From positions 1 through 25,582 of the forward strand of contig JBBITI010000040.1 of assembly GCA_037440885.1 (NCBI GenBank): 25,582 nt of DNA, written 5' to 3'. This DNA comes from JBBITI01 sp037440885. Its GTDB lineage: Bacteria; Chloroflexota; Dehalococcoidia; Dehalococcoidales; UBA2162. Positions 1 through 6,721 of this stretch are shown piece after piece (positions within the stretch are counted from its first letter, which is position 1; every line of letters begins with the position of its first letter). The position numbers and the translations under genes are program-made. Below the pieces are notes generated by a model that was not told where the DNA came from, did no database searches, and saw nothing but the letters and a program-made list of their open reading frames with translations.

Positions 1-471
1 GCGAGAGAAGACCTATTAGGCGACGAGGGGCAGGCTTTCTCGGCAGGGAAAAAATGGTTGCCCGGCAGAAGAATCGTCCGCGCGGCGCGAACGGTGGGAA
101 TTTGCAGGAGATTACTAGACGAAGCATTGATCCGGGTGCAGACGTGGCAATACATGATCCGACCGATATCCGAACAGCCAGCAACACGAAGGGCACTGGC
201 AGAAATAGCTGCCGAGATCCAGGCGACGCGCTTGCTGGTATACCAGGCAGCATGGAAAGCGGATAAAGGCGATGATGCGAAATACGAGGCGGCAATCGCC
301 AAGTTCCATACAGAAAATACAATTACAAAGGTAGTGAATAAGACAGCCCAGATCTACGGCGGACCAGCAGACATATCCCGATCGAACACATACGCTGCGC
401 CGATCAATTTCCAGGTATCTGAATTACTGTGTTATGTTATTTCACGCAACCTGATGAAAGGGCTAATCTAA
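1..471 (+). CDS. Acyl-CoA dehydrogenase, C-terminal part (5' end off the window)
   Basis: The frame is open from base 1 with no stop, so the gene begins before the window; the TTG at 58 and ATG at 54 are not the start. The visible 156 residues match the C-terminal helical domain of FAD-dependent acyl-CoA dehydrogenases, which oxidise acyl-CoA thioesters to enoyl-CoA. The segment DLLGDEGQAF followed by GRRIVRAARTVGI is the usual loop and helix entering this domain, and TAQIYGG matches the conserved Q-I-x-GG flavin contact. Where MCAD-type members have Y-E-G-x-S with the catalytic glutamate, this protein reads N-F-Q-V-S, so that glutamate is absent; some relatives place the base elsewhere. It converges with the M20 gene, with 7 bases between the stops. 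The substrate cannot be told. Confidence 0.85.
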   Translation, partial: AREDLLGDEGQAFSAGKKWLPGRRIVRAARTVGICRRLLDEALIRVQTWQYMIRPISEQPATRRALAEIAAEIQATRLLVYQAAWKADKGDDAKYEAAIAKFHTENTITKVVNKTAQIYGGPADISRSNTYAAPINFQVSELLCYVISRNLMKGLI

Positions 472-478
472 AAACCGA

Positions 479-1579
479 TCAGGATGAAGACAACGATAAA
501 GCAAGGTTAAGGTAGATTCCGGCGGCAGCGACAACCTGCGGGAAGGCAACAAATTCTTCCGGGGTATGCGCTTCCTCGAGACGGCCGGGGCCGAGGATTA
601 TGGGATCGACGCCCGCTCCCCAGAGAGTGTTGGCATCAGAATGACTGCGAAAATCGGAGGGCTGCCAGGTAAGCGACATATCAGCGAAGACCTGCCGCAA
701 CGTCCTGACGACCGGTCGATCCGGGGAAATCTTATAACCGGCGTGAGCTTCTTCGAAACGCATTTCAGCATCAAGGCGGTGAGTACCGGCGATACAGTCG
801 CTGACGACACGCTCCAGCTCACTCTTAAGTACATCGATCAGATAGTCAGGGGGAGAATGCAGGTCCAACCACACCTCACAGCTATCCGGAATGACAAAAC
901 CAAGCGGGTATGCGGAGAGATCACGAATATTATAGACAACGCCGCCAGGATGGGAGGTGGCGAATTCGGTCAGCGACATAAGTAACCGCAGCATACCGGT
1001 AATGGCATTCAAACCCTGTTCCGGGACAGCAGGATGCGCCCTTTTTCCACGCGTTCGAAGAAGCAACTCAAGATAGCCATAATGACCGAGACAGGGAACC
1101 AGACCGGTAGGCTCACCGATAACAGCCCAGGGGAAATTATACTCTGCGACCAACGTCTTTGCACCGCTGTTATCTTCTTCTTCATCCACAACCAGAGCAA
1201 GCCCCACATTATCGCGGAGGGCATTGTTTTCGGCGAGGGCAGTAAAGACCTCCATCATAGCGGCACAACCGGCCTTCATATCCGCCGCCCCGACACCATA
1301 GACCCGGCTATCCTGTTCACGAAAACCAAAGCTGTTGAGATCATAGGCGGTAACGGTATCTAGATGCCCGACATAACAAAGAGTGATTCGATCCGGGTTT
1401 TCCGGGAAGACCAGGAGATTGAAACGGTGTTCGTCGACAGCCTGCCTGACCACAACCAAGCCATGCTGCTCCAGGTAAGAGGCCGCGAATTCCAGAATTT
1501 CTTCTTCCTTACCGGAGGGGCTGTAGCAATCAAGCAGATTCCGAAGCAGCATCTTGAGACGTACCGGATTTACTTCCAT
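479..1579 (-). CDS. M20-family metallo-deacylase/peptidase (ArgE/DapE-like)
   Basis: 366 residues, the normal length for the ArgE/DapE/carboxypeptidase G2 group, which uses two zinc ions to hydrolyse N-acyl amino acids or small peptides in the cytoplasm. All hallmarks are present: GHLDT (H72, D74), GAADMKAG (bridging D100), the EEE triplet at 133-135 holding the catalytic glutamate, GEPT (E156), a dimerisation-domain HPAVPEQG, and a late HTPEE supplying the last His ligand. ATG start preceded by AAAGGAAG. It lies 12 bases downstream of the GNAT gene on the same strand and is probably co-transcribed with it; an acetyltransferase beside a deacylase suggests a shared acyl-amino-acid substrate, but this is inference. 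The exact substrate is not resolvable. Confidence 0.88.
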   Translation of the reverse strand: MEVNPVRLKMLLRNLLDCYSPSGKEEEILEFAASYLEQHGLVVVRQAVDEHRFNLLVFPENPDRITLCYVGHLDTVTAYDLNSFGFREQDSRVYGVGAADMKAGCAAMMEVFTALAENNALRDNVGLALVVDEEEDNSGAKTLVAEYNFPWAVIGEPTGLVPCLGHYGYLELLLRTRGKRAHPAVPEQGLNAITGMLRLLMSLTEFATSHPGGVVYNIRDLSAYPLGFVIPDSCEVWLDLHSPPDYLIDVLKSELERVVSDCIAGTHRLDAEMRFEEAHAGYKISPDRPVVRTLRQVFADMSLTWQPSDFRSHSDANTLWGAGVDPIILGPGRLEEAHTPEEFVAFPQVVAAAGIYLNLALSLSSS

Positions 1580-1591
1580 CCAGTTCTTCCT

Positions 1592-2179
1592 TTACAGCTT
1601 TCTCTTACCGGAGGAAACAATCCCGTTCACGCTGCTGTGGTCAGACGAGGAAGGCGAGGTGTTGGTATTTTGTTCCTTTTTACGAGAACGGCGATACAAG
1701 GTTTTACCCAACCAGACATGGCGGCGTGAGATAGAAAAACCGAGGGAATCAAAAAAGGCGAGGGCATTAGCATTTTCAGCTTCGGTATCGGCAATGACCA
1801 TGCGGGCACCACTTTTAAGCAATTTCTGTTCAAAACGACGATAGAGGCGGCGACCGAGACCGATCCGATGGTAATCATCATGGACACCGATCCAACTCAG
1901 ATAACCATATTTTTTCCAGGCGGTACCTTCCTTCTCGATGGTAGTCGCCAGAATAAAACCAACGACCCGTCCGCCAGCTTCGGCGACAAGGCAATATTCC
2001 GGATCGGTAGTAAAGTGTTCAGTAACCTCGAAAGGGTCCCAGGTGCGATAGAGAATAGGAAACTCATCGCTGGTAAACAAGTCTTCACCAAGATGATAGA
2101 CGGCGGCAAGATCATCAATCTCCATCTGCCTGATCTCGACTTCAACACGATTACCGTTACCAGGAGACACCATGATCAA
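1592..2179 (-). CDS. GNAT-family N-acetyltransferase (RimI-like)
   Basis: 195 residues. The GNAT fold is visible: an N-terminal strand with EIRQMEIDDLAAVYHLG, a central YLSWIGVHDDYHRIGLGRRLY holding the acetyl-CoA pyrophosphate loop R-x-G-x-G, and motif B ADTEAENANALAFFDSLGF. Such enzymes move an acetyl group from acetyl-CoA to an amine of a protein or small molecule. The last ~35 residues are Ser/Lys/Arg rich and probably disordered. Two starts are possible, TTG at 2179 and ATG at 2173; AAAGGAG lies 5 nt before the TTG but 11 nt before the ATG, so TTG is preferred. The TTG overlaps the stop of a 17-residue upstream ORF. First gene of a two-gene unit with the M20 deacylase. Confidence 0.85.
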   Translation of the reverse strand: MIMVSPGNGNRVEVEIRQMEIDDLAAVYHLGEDLFTSDEFPILYRTWDPFEVTEHFTTDPEYCLVAEAGGRVVGFILATTIEKEGTAWKKYGYLSWIGVHDDYHRIGLGRRLYRRFEQKLLKSGARMVIADTEAENANALAFFDSLGFSISRRHVWLGKTLYRRSRKKEQNTNTSPSSSDHSSVNGIVSSGKRKL

Positions 2180-2229
2180 CCTCGCTCCTTTAACTTTAGC
2201 GCATTAAGAATGCCCATATAAGGCTTCAT
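2176..2229 (-). CDS. Possible 17-residue leader peptide before the GNAT gene
   Basis: A short ORF encoding MKPYMGILNALKLKERG starts at an ATG preceded by GAGGG and ends at a TGA sharing bases with the TTG start of the acetyltransferase (TTGA overlap). The ribosome binding site of the acetyltransferase lies inside it, so translation of the two would be coupled. No homology is claimed; it may be chance. Confidence 0.3.
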   Translation of the reverse strand: MKPYMGILNALKLKERG

Positions 2230-2386
2230 ACGTCCCTCAAGGTCATGATGTTTTTACAACGGGCACGGACTATAGACTACAACAAATGCAGGTTGGTAGT
2301 AAATACGATAACCGCCGGCAGCCAGATCGCTTCATGAGATAACACCCAATACTCGGAAAACCAGTCAGGACATGATTTCAAGGAAC

Positions 2387-2415
2387 TTGATAATATAAGC
2401 GATATCGCTTATATT
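2387..2415 (+). promoter_or_regulatory. Promoter of the DUF2283-HTH-fumarase beta gene
   Basis: TTGATA at 2387-2392 and TATATT at 2410-2415, each 5 of 6 to the sigma-70 consensus, with a 17-nt spacer. The expected transcription start, about 2422, is at the ATG (2423), implying a leaderless mRNA; there is no Shine-Dalgarno sequence before that ATG. Confidence 0.6.
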
Positions 2416-2416
2416 A
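2391..2416. promoter_or_regulatory. 26-bp perfect palindrome, probable operator
   Basis: Two 13-bp arms (TAATATAAGCGAT and its reverse complement) meet without a spacer. The palindrome begins inside the -35 box and ends just past the -10 box, so a bound dimer would block RNA polymerase. The encoded protein contains a helix-turn-helix region, making autorepression plausible. Confidence 0.6.
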
Positions 2417-2422
2417 CCAACA

Positions 2423-3397
2423 ATGGAAATACCCAGAGGAGTCCTCAAAATTGAATACGAGCCGGAGGTGGATGTGCTGACGATCTACCTCCGGGAGCCG
2501 GGGACTCCTTTGAACCACAGCGGCGAAGCGGAGCCGGGGTTAATATTAAACTACACCGAAGATAACAGTCTTTCCTCGATAGAAATCATGGATGCCAGCA
2601 AGCGTTATCCAGCGGGTCAACTACTTACTCACAGCTTAGATGAGTTTATTAACCTGAGGACGGCATCAGAGTTGTCAAAAATTGCCCCTGTGACTCTGAG
2701 AACGCAGGCGGACAAGGGGAAATTGTGGGCAATACGACTTGGCAGACAATGGATAACGACACGCGACCGTCTGCAGCAGTATATCGAAAGCCGCAGTCGG
2801 AAAGCTACGATTGCGAACTTATATCTTAATAAACCGACAGGAGCAAATATGTCAAAAACAGTGTCTCTACCATTAACCAAGGAAGCAATACAGGATTTGA
2901 GGTCGGGAGACAACGTCCTATTGAAGGGGACAATGTTAGTAGCGCGCGATGCGGCACACAAGAGAATTGCGGAAGCATTAGACAAAAACGAACCTTTGCC
3001 CTTCGAATTGAAAGGGCAAACCATTTATTACATGGGGCCGACGCCTGGGAAACCAGGCCAGGCGATAGGTTCAGCCGGGCCGACAACCAGCGGGCGCATG
3101 GACATTTATACACCACGATTGCTGGAAGCAGGACTCAAGGGGATGATCGGCAAGGGGATGAGATCATCCTTCGTGAAAGAGGCAATAAGGAAGCAGGGGG
3201 CAGTATACCTGGCGGCAATCGGGGGGACGGGGGCATTGATATCAAAAACAATTAAAAAAGCCGAGGTGATCGCCTACCGAGAACTGGGGGCAGAGGCGGT
3301 TTTACGGATCGAGGTCGAAGACTTTCCGGCAACGGTGATCAACGATATTTACGGCGGCGACCTGTACGAAGAAGGCAGGCGGAAATACCGCAAGTAA
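2423..3397 (+). CDS. DUF2283 + helix-turn-helix + class I fumarase/tartrate dehydratase beta domain fusion
   Basis: One uninterrupted 324-residue frame. Residues ~7-61 match DUF2283 (EYEPEVDVLTIYL, then PGLILNYTED and IEIMDASKR). Residues ~77-123 resemble an excisionase-type helix-turn-helix (INLRTASELSKIAPVTLR, then LGRQWITTRDRLQQYIESR). Residues 143-324 are a full-length beta domain of a class I Fe-S hydro-lyase (fumarase/L-tartrate dehydratase) with the GPTTSGRMD and GGTGALISKT motifs. M143 (base 2849) has AGGAG five bases upstream, so the enzyme part may also be made alone from an internal start. The beta domain normally pairs with an alpha subunit bearing the Fe-S cysteines; none is nearby in this window. 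The fusion could be real, or two genes that lost their intervening stop. Transcription appears leaderless and operator-controlled. Confidence 0.8.
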   Translation: MEIPRGVLKIEYEPEVDVLTIYLREPGTPLNHSGEAEPGLILNYTEDNSLSSIEIMDASKRYPAGQLLTHSLDEFINLRTASELSKIAPVTLRTQADKGKLWAIRLGRQWITTRDRLQQYIESRSRKATIANLYLNKPTGANMSKTVSLPLTKEAIQDLRSGDNVLLKGTMLVARDAAHKRIAEALDKNEPLPFELKGQTIYYMGPTPGKPGQAIGSAGPTTSGRMDIYTPRLLEAGLKGMIGKGMRSSFVKEAIRKQGAVYLAAIGGTGALISKTIKKAEVIAYRELGAEAVLRIEVEDFPATVINDIYGGDLYEEGRRKYRK

Positions 3398-3534
3398 CCA
3401 ACGCCCCTACCAGAATCCGGTTACATGGACAACAAACAGATGCGCACCATTTGGGGCACGCGGAGACAGAAAGGCATACGGCAGATCCAAGCTCCCAGCA
3501 TCACGCTAAAACCCGGCAGCCAGCGTATGAGGCG

Positions 3535-3972
3535 TTACCGCTGAATGACTTCCAGCATAAAACCACAATCGGCTTCAGTATCGAAGAAGGCGTAACCACC
3601 CCCGTGAGGGCGCCAACCGCGCTGGACCACCGAGTACCCTTTTTCCGCCATGGCGGTGACGACGGCATCGATATCGTTAACAAAGAAAGAAAAATGCTGG
3701 ATACCCTCACCATTTTTCGCGAGGAATTCTTTCTGCATGCAGTCAGAGACGGGTTCGATAAGTTCAATCTCGAGCGGACCGACTCTGGCGAAGAGCATCT
3801 TGAGTTTGACTTCAGCAGGTTTACCCCAAGCTTCCCAGCGCACGGTCGGTTCGGCATCCAGCGGTTTGAAAGGTTCGATACCGAGTTTGGCAAAGCCGCG
3901 GCGGGCTTTTTCAATATCTTTGACAATAATTCCGATCTGGCCAAAATTGGTGAACAATGGATTTTCCGACAT
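3535..3972 (-). CDS. VOC-superfamily protein (glyoxalase / methylmalonyl-CoA epimerase-like)
   Basis: 145 residues from the ATG at 3972, which follows AAAGGAG by 6 nt; an upstream in-frame ATG at 4005 lies before that ribosome binding site and is rejected. Two beta-alpha-beta-beta-beta modules can be seen, starting FGQIGIIVKDIEKA and GIQHFSFFVNDIDAV. By alignment in mind with methylmalonyl-CoA epimerase (H12, Q65, H91, E141), the metal positions are Q12, E70 (or E68), H93 and E141; the first His is replaced by Gln. VOC proteins of this size include epimerases, lyases and isomerases, so the reaction cannot be assigned. It is the last gene of the minus-strand group that includes the SDR and 2-hydroxyacid dehydrogenase. 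Confidence 0.8.
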   Translation of the reverse strand: MSENPLFTNFGQIGIIVKDIEKARRGFAKLGIEPFKPLDAEPTVRWEAWGKPAEVKLKMLFARVGPLEIELIEPVSDCMQKEFLAKNGEGIQHFSFFVNDIDAVVTAMAEKGYSVVQRGWRPHGGGYAFFDTEADCGFMLEVIQR

Positions 3973-4039
3973 GACGAACTCCTTTGGTATTATAATCAGT
4001 ACCACAGTACCGCAACAACCGAATCAAGACACACCTTGT

Positions 4040-4364
4040 TTAAATTTTCCCCTCGAAGAAATTACGCGGACCGTCGATAAGAAGACGGTCAATGATATTT
4101 TAAGAGACGTTCATAGCAAACAACCCGGGAAAGACAACATTTTTTAGATAGAGATAACCGTTTGGAATGATCGAGTTTCACCCGGTGCAGAGGGACACCT
4201 TCCTCTTTAAGGATTTCGATCCGGCGGCGGCTGACCTGACCGGGAGAACAGGAAGGGATGATAACGGGGAGGCCGGCATTGGAACTAAGAATATGCTCGC
4301 GGGACAAAGTAACGCTGAGCTGAGAGGAATCGACCGGGCCGAGGACAGTAGACACAGTTGTCAT
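4040..4364 (-). pseudogene. Decayed phosphotriesterase-family hydrolase
   Basis: An ATG with a good ribosome binding site (GAGGAG, 4364) opens a 91-codon frame ending at 4089. It starts like the phosphotriesterase/PHP family (TVLGPVDSSQLSVTLSREH) but jumps at once to a segment that normally lies ~150 residues further on (AGLPVIIPSCSPGQ, RIEILKEEGVPLHRVKLDHS), then to LSRVVCYERLLKYH. The expected C-terminal helix, IIDRLLIDGPRNFFEGKI, continues in another frame to a TAA at 4042-4040. Intact members are ~320 residues; about one third remains. Metal ligands are damaged: the first HxH is now S-R-E-H and the His after the GLPVI strand is gone. Several internal deletions plus a frameshift make this a pseudogene remnant, 26 bases after the SDR gene. 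Confidence 0.7.
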
Positions 4365-4390
4365 TATTGATCTCCTCGAAGAATGGGGAA

Positions 4391-5176
4391 CTACCAACTG
4401 CGCCGGGTCAACAAAGCCCCGCCATCTACAGGGAGTGCGACGCCAGTAATCCAGCGAGCTTCGTCACTATTAAGGAATACAGCAGCCCAACCGATGTCCC
4501 AGGCAGTCCCTTCGGTCTGCAACGGGGTAGATTTGCGACGAGCTTCGCGTGTTTCGGGAGTCATACCATCAGCGACCATAGGGGTATAAACCATGCCCGG
4601 GATAATACAGTTAACACGGACACGATCGGCAGCGTGCGAAGACGCTATCGCCTTTGTCAAAGCGATGACAGCGCCTTTTGAAGTGGAGTAGGCATCCATA
4701 CCGCGCGGGCGAAGGGCGGCGACAGAAGAGATATTGGTAATAGAACCGCCACCGCTTTTGATCATTGCCGGAATGGCCGCCCGGCAGGTAAGTACCATAC
4801 TCCGCAGATTAACATTCATGACACGATCCCAATCTTCCAATCGGGAGTTAACGACCGTGCCGGTATGGTCGATACCGACATTGTTATGCAAGATATCAAG
4901 CCGGCCATAGCGAGCGACGGTAGTTTTTATCAAGGCCTGGCAATCGGCTTTCCGGGTAACGTCAGCGGCAAAGATCGAAGCTTCTCCACCTTCGGACTCA
5001 ATCATTTTCAAAGTCGCGGCGGCCCGTTCAGGAACTAGATCCGAGATCAAGACTTTCGCCCCTTCACGGGCAAAGAGGACAGCCACAGCCTTACCGTTAC
5101 CGATACCCGGCCCGCGGGAGCCGGCACCGGTGACGATGGCGACTTTACCGAGTAAGCGCGGTTTTCTTGCATTCAT
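4391..5176 (-). CDS. Short-chain dehydrogenase/reductase (SDR)
   Basis: 261 residues, standard for a classical SDR using NAD(P)H on an alcohol/ketone pair. The Rossmann loop is TGAGSRGPGIGNGKA (residues ~16-30), followed by the adenine-binding D in FAADVT, the structural HNNVG (NNAG equivalent), the active-site Ser in ITNISSVAAL, and Y-S-T-S-K with the catalytic Tyr and Lys. The C-terminal WITGVALPVDGG is typical. The long G-P-G-I-G-N-G loop is shared with the second SDR at 11335, suggesting related subfamilies. One base separates it from the upstream 2-hydroxyacid dehydrogenase stop, so the two are translationally coupled. The substrate is unknown; the neighbourhood suggests hydroxy-acid or ring-compound metabolism. 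Confidence 0.9.
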   Translation of the reverse strand: MNARKPRLLGKVAIVTGAGSRGPGIGNGKAVAVLFAREGAKVLISDLVPERAAATLKMIESEGGEASIFAADVTRKADCQALIKTTVARYGRLDILHNNVGIDHTGTVVNSRLEDWDRVMNVNLRSMVLTCRAAIPAMIKSGGGSITNISSVAALRPRGMDAYSTSKGAVIALTKAIASSHAADRVRVNCIIPGMVYTPMVADGMTPETREARRKSTPLQTEGTAWDIGWAAVFLNSDEARWITGVALPVDGGALLTRRSW

Positions 5177-5177
5177 A

Positions 5178-6161
5178 TCACGACTCCAGAGGACGCATAT
5201 GAGGTAAGACGTCAGGGTTAAGAAGCCTTAGCGGTTGGGCCTGAAGAAAGGCTTTAATACCATCGACAGCGTCGTTAAAGAAAATTTCATAGGTCTCGCG
5301 GGTGACGAAACCGAGGTGGGGTGTAAGGACCACATTATCCAGTTCACGAAGGGGGTCACCGGTGGGGAGAGGTTCGATATCGTAAACATCCAAACCAGCC
5401 CCGGCAATGGACCGCGAGGTTAAAGCCCGCAGCAGAGCGACTTTATCAACGATGGGGGCCCGCGAGGTGTTGATAAGACAGGCAGACGGTTTCATCAAGG
5501 ATAACTCGGCAGAACCGACCAGATTACGAGTACGCTCGCTCAATTGAAGATGAATAGAGACGATATCAGCAGTGGAGAATAATTCTTCTTTAGTAACCAG
5601 TTTCACACCAACGCGAGCAGTCTTTTCAGCAGTCAGATTCTGACTCCAGGCAATTACCGACATACCGAAAGCACGACCGATAACGGCCATATGAGAGCCA
5701 AGGTTACCCAGACCAAGCAGGCCAAGAGTCTTACCATTAAGCTCGGTCCCGAGAGTAGATTGCCAGCGACCGCGACGCAAGGCATCGAATTCCCGGGGAA
5801 TGTGGCGTAACAAAGAAATAATAAGTCCCCAGGCTAACTCAGCGGTAGCCGGACCACCGCCGCGAGTACCGCAGACCGCGATGCCCAGCCGAGCGGCAGC
5901 GGGGAGATCGATCGAGGCGTTACGCATTCCGGTAGTAACAAGGAGACGGAGGTCAGTGAGTGTACCGAGGATTTCAGCCGGGAAACCGGTCCTTTCACGC
6001 ATAGCGACGACAACATGAAATCCGGATAATTTACGGATCAATAACTCAGGAGACGAGAAATGGTCTTTAAAAGCAAGGATCTCAGTCAACGAAGGAATCG
6101 AGCTCCAATCAGCCATGCTCAAGGCAACTTGCTGGTAATCATCGAGAACAGCAATTTTCAT
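5178..6161 (-). CDS. D-2-hydroxyacid dehydrogenase family protein
   Basis: 327 residues, the usual length. These NAD-dependent enzymes interconvert 2-oxo acids and D-2-hydroxy acids. The start MKIAVLDDYQQVAL is typical of a subgroup related to phosphoglycerate dehydrogenase. The cofactor loop is G-L-G-N-L-G (within LLGLGNLGSHMAVIGRAF), and the catalytic triad is recognisable as R in TSRAPIVD, E in VYDIEPLP and H in LTPHLGFVTRE. ATG start with GGGAG 6 nt upstream. A possible -10 box (TACAAT, bases 6189-6194) lies in the 78-base gap to the DUF212 gene, so it may have its own promoter, although orientation also allows read-through. Coupled to the SDR downstream. Confidence 0.9.
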   Translation of the reverse strand: MKIAVLDDYQQVALSMADWSSIPSLTEILAFKDHFSSPELLIRKLSGFHVVVAMRERTGFPAEILGTLTDLRLLVTTGMRNASIDLPAAARLGIAVCGTRGGGPATAELAWGLIISLLRHIPREFDALRRGRWQSTLGTELNGKTLGLLGLGNLGSHMAVIGRAFGMSVIAWSQNLTAEKTARVGVKLVTKEELFSTADIVSIHLQLSERTRNLVGSAELSLMKPSACLINTSRAPIVDKVALLRALTSRSIAGAGLDVYDIEPLPTGDPLRELDNVVLTPHLGFVTRETYEIFFNDAVDGIKAFLQAQPLRLLNPDVLPHMRPLES

Positions 6162-6239
6162 GAATTACTCCCGATATTCGTAGCCCTCATTGTAACACCA
6201 GCAGAAGCGTAAAAGAAATCGGGCGGGACAAAAACAAAG

Positions 6240-6698
6240 TTAGAGAGGGGTGAGGAAAAGCCACAAGCAACTGACCGCGATGCCGATAGCGGCACCGGCG
6301 AAGACCTGAAAAGGGGTGTGGCCGATAAGCTCGCGCAGATCACTTTTCAATTCGGTCATGGGGCGGCGGGTTTTAATTTCCTCGACAATACGATTAATGA
6401 CAACAGACTGACGACCGACCGAGTAACGGACATCGGTGGCGTCAAACATCACGATCAAGGCCAGAACCGCACTAATAGCAAAAGCGATAGAGCCGGTACC
6501 ACTGATAAAGGCGATACAGGTAGCCAGGGCAGCGACGGCAGCGGAATGGGAACTGGGCATACCACCACTGGAGAAAAATAAACGCAGTTGCAAGCCTTTT
6601 CCCTTGACAATGACTATGATAGTTTTAGTAATCTGGGCAATCGCCCAGGCCGTAGCGGGGGCGAGCAAACAGACGTTGGTGAACAAATCAGTAATCAC
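6240..6698 (-). CDS. Divergent PAP2-family (DUF212) membrane protein
   Basis: 152 residues with GTG start at 6698. The sequence shows the DUF212 hallmarks: GGMPSSHSAAVAALAT (the PSSH of acid-phosphatase-like proteins), FDATDVRYSVGRQS and LRELIGHTPFQVFAGAAIGI. About four hydrophobic segments are present: one near the N-terminus, one after the SSHS motif, one at 70-85 and one at the C-terminus. The family is related to PAP2 phosphatases and vanadium haloperoxidases but its function is not established; a role in lipid-phosphate metabolism is possible. It follows the alpha/beta hydrolase by 23 bases on the same strand, so the two are probably co-transcribed. Confidence 0.87.
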   Translation of the reverse strand: MITDLFTNVCLLAPATAWAIAQITKTIIVIVKGKGLQLRLFFSSGGMPSSHSAAVAALATCIAFISGTGSIAFAISAVLALIVMFDATDVRYSVGRQSVVINRIVEEIKTRRPMTELKSDLRELIGHTPFQVFAGAAIGIAVSCLWLFLTPL

Positions 6699-6721
6699 AA
6701 CAAAAACGACCTCTAATCAAC

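Noticed and set aside
1364..1729. A 121-codon plus-strand ORF across the M20/GNAT junction
   Set aside because: Overlaps two well-supported minus-strand genes and has no family-like sequence.
3973..4005. Upstream ATG for the VOC protein
   Set aside because: The AAAGGAG ribosome binding site lies between it and the ATG at 3972, so translation should start at the latter.
3451..4080. A 209-codon plus-strand ORF over the VOC gene
   Set aside because: Shadow of the VOC gene in antisense; no domain.
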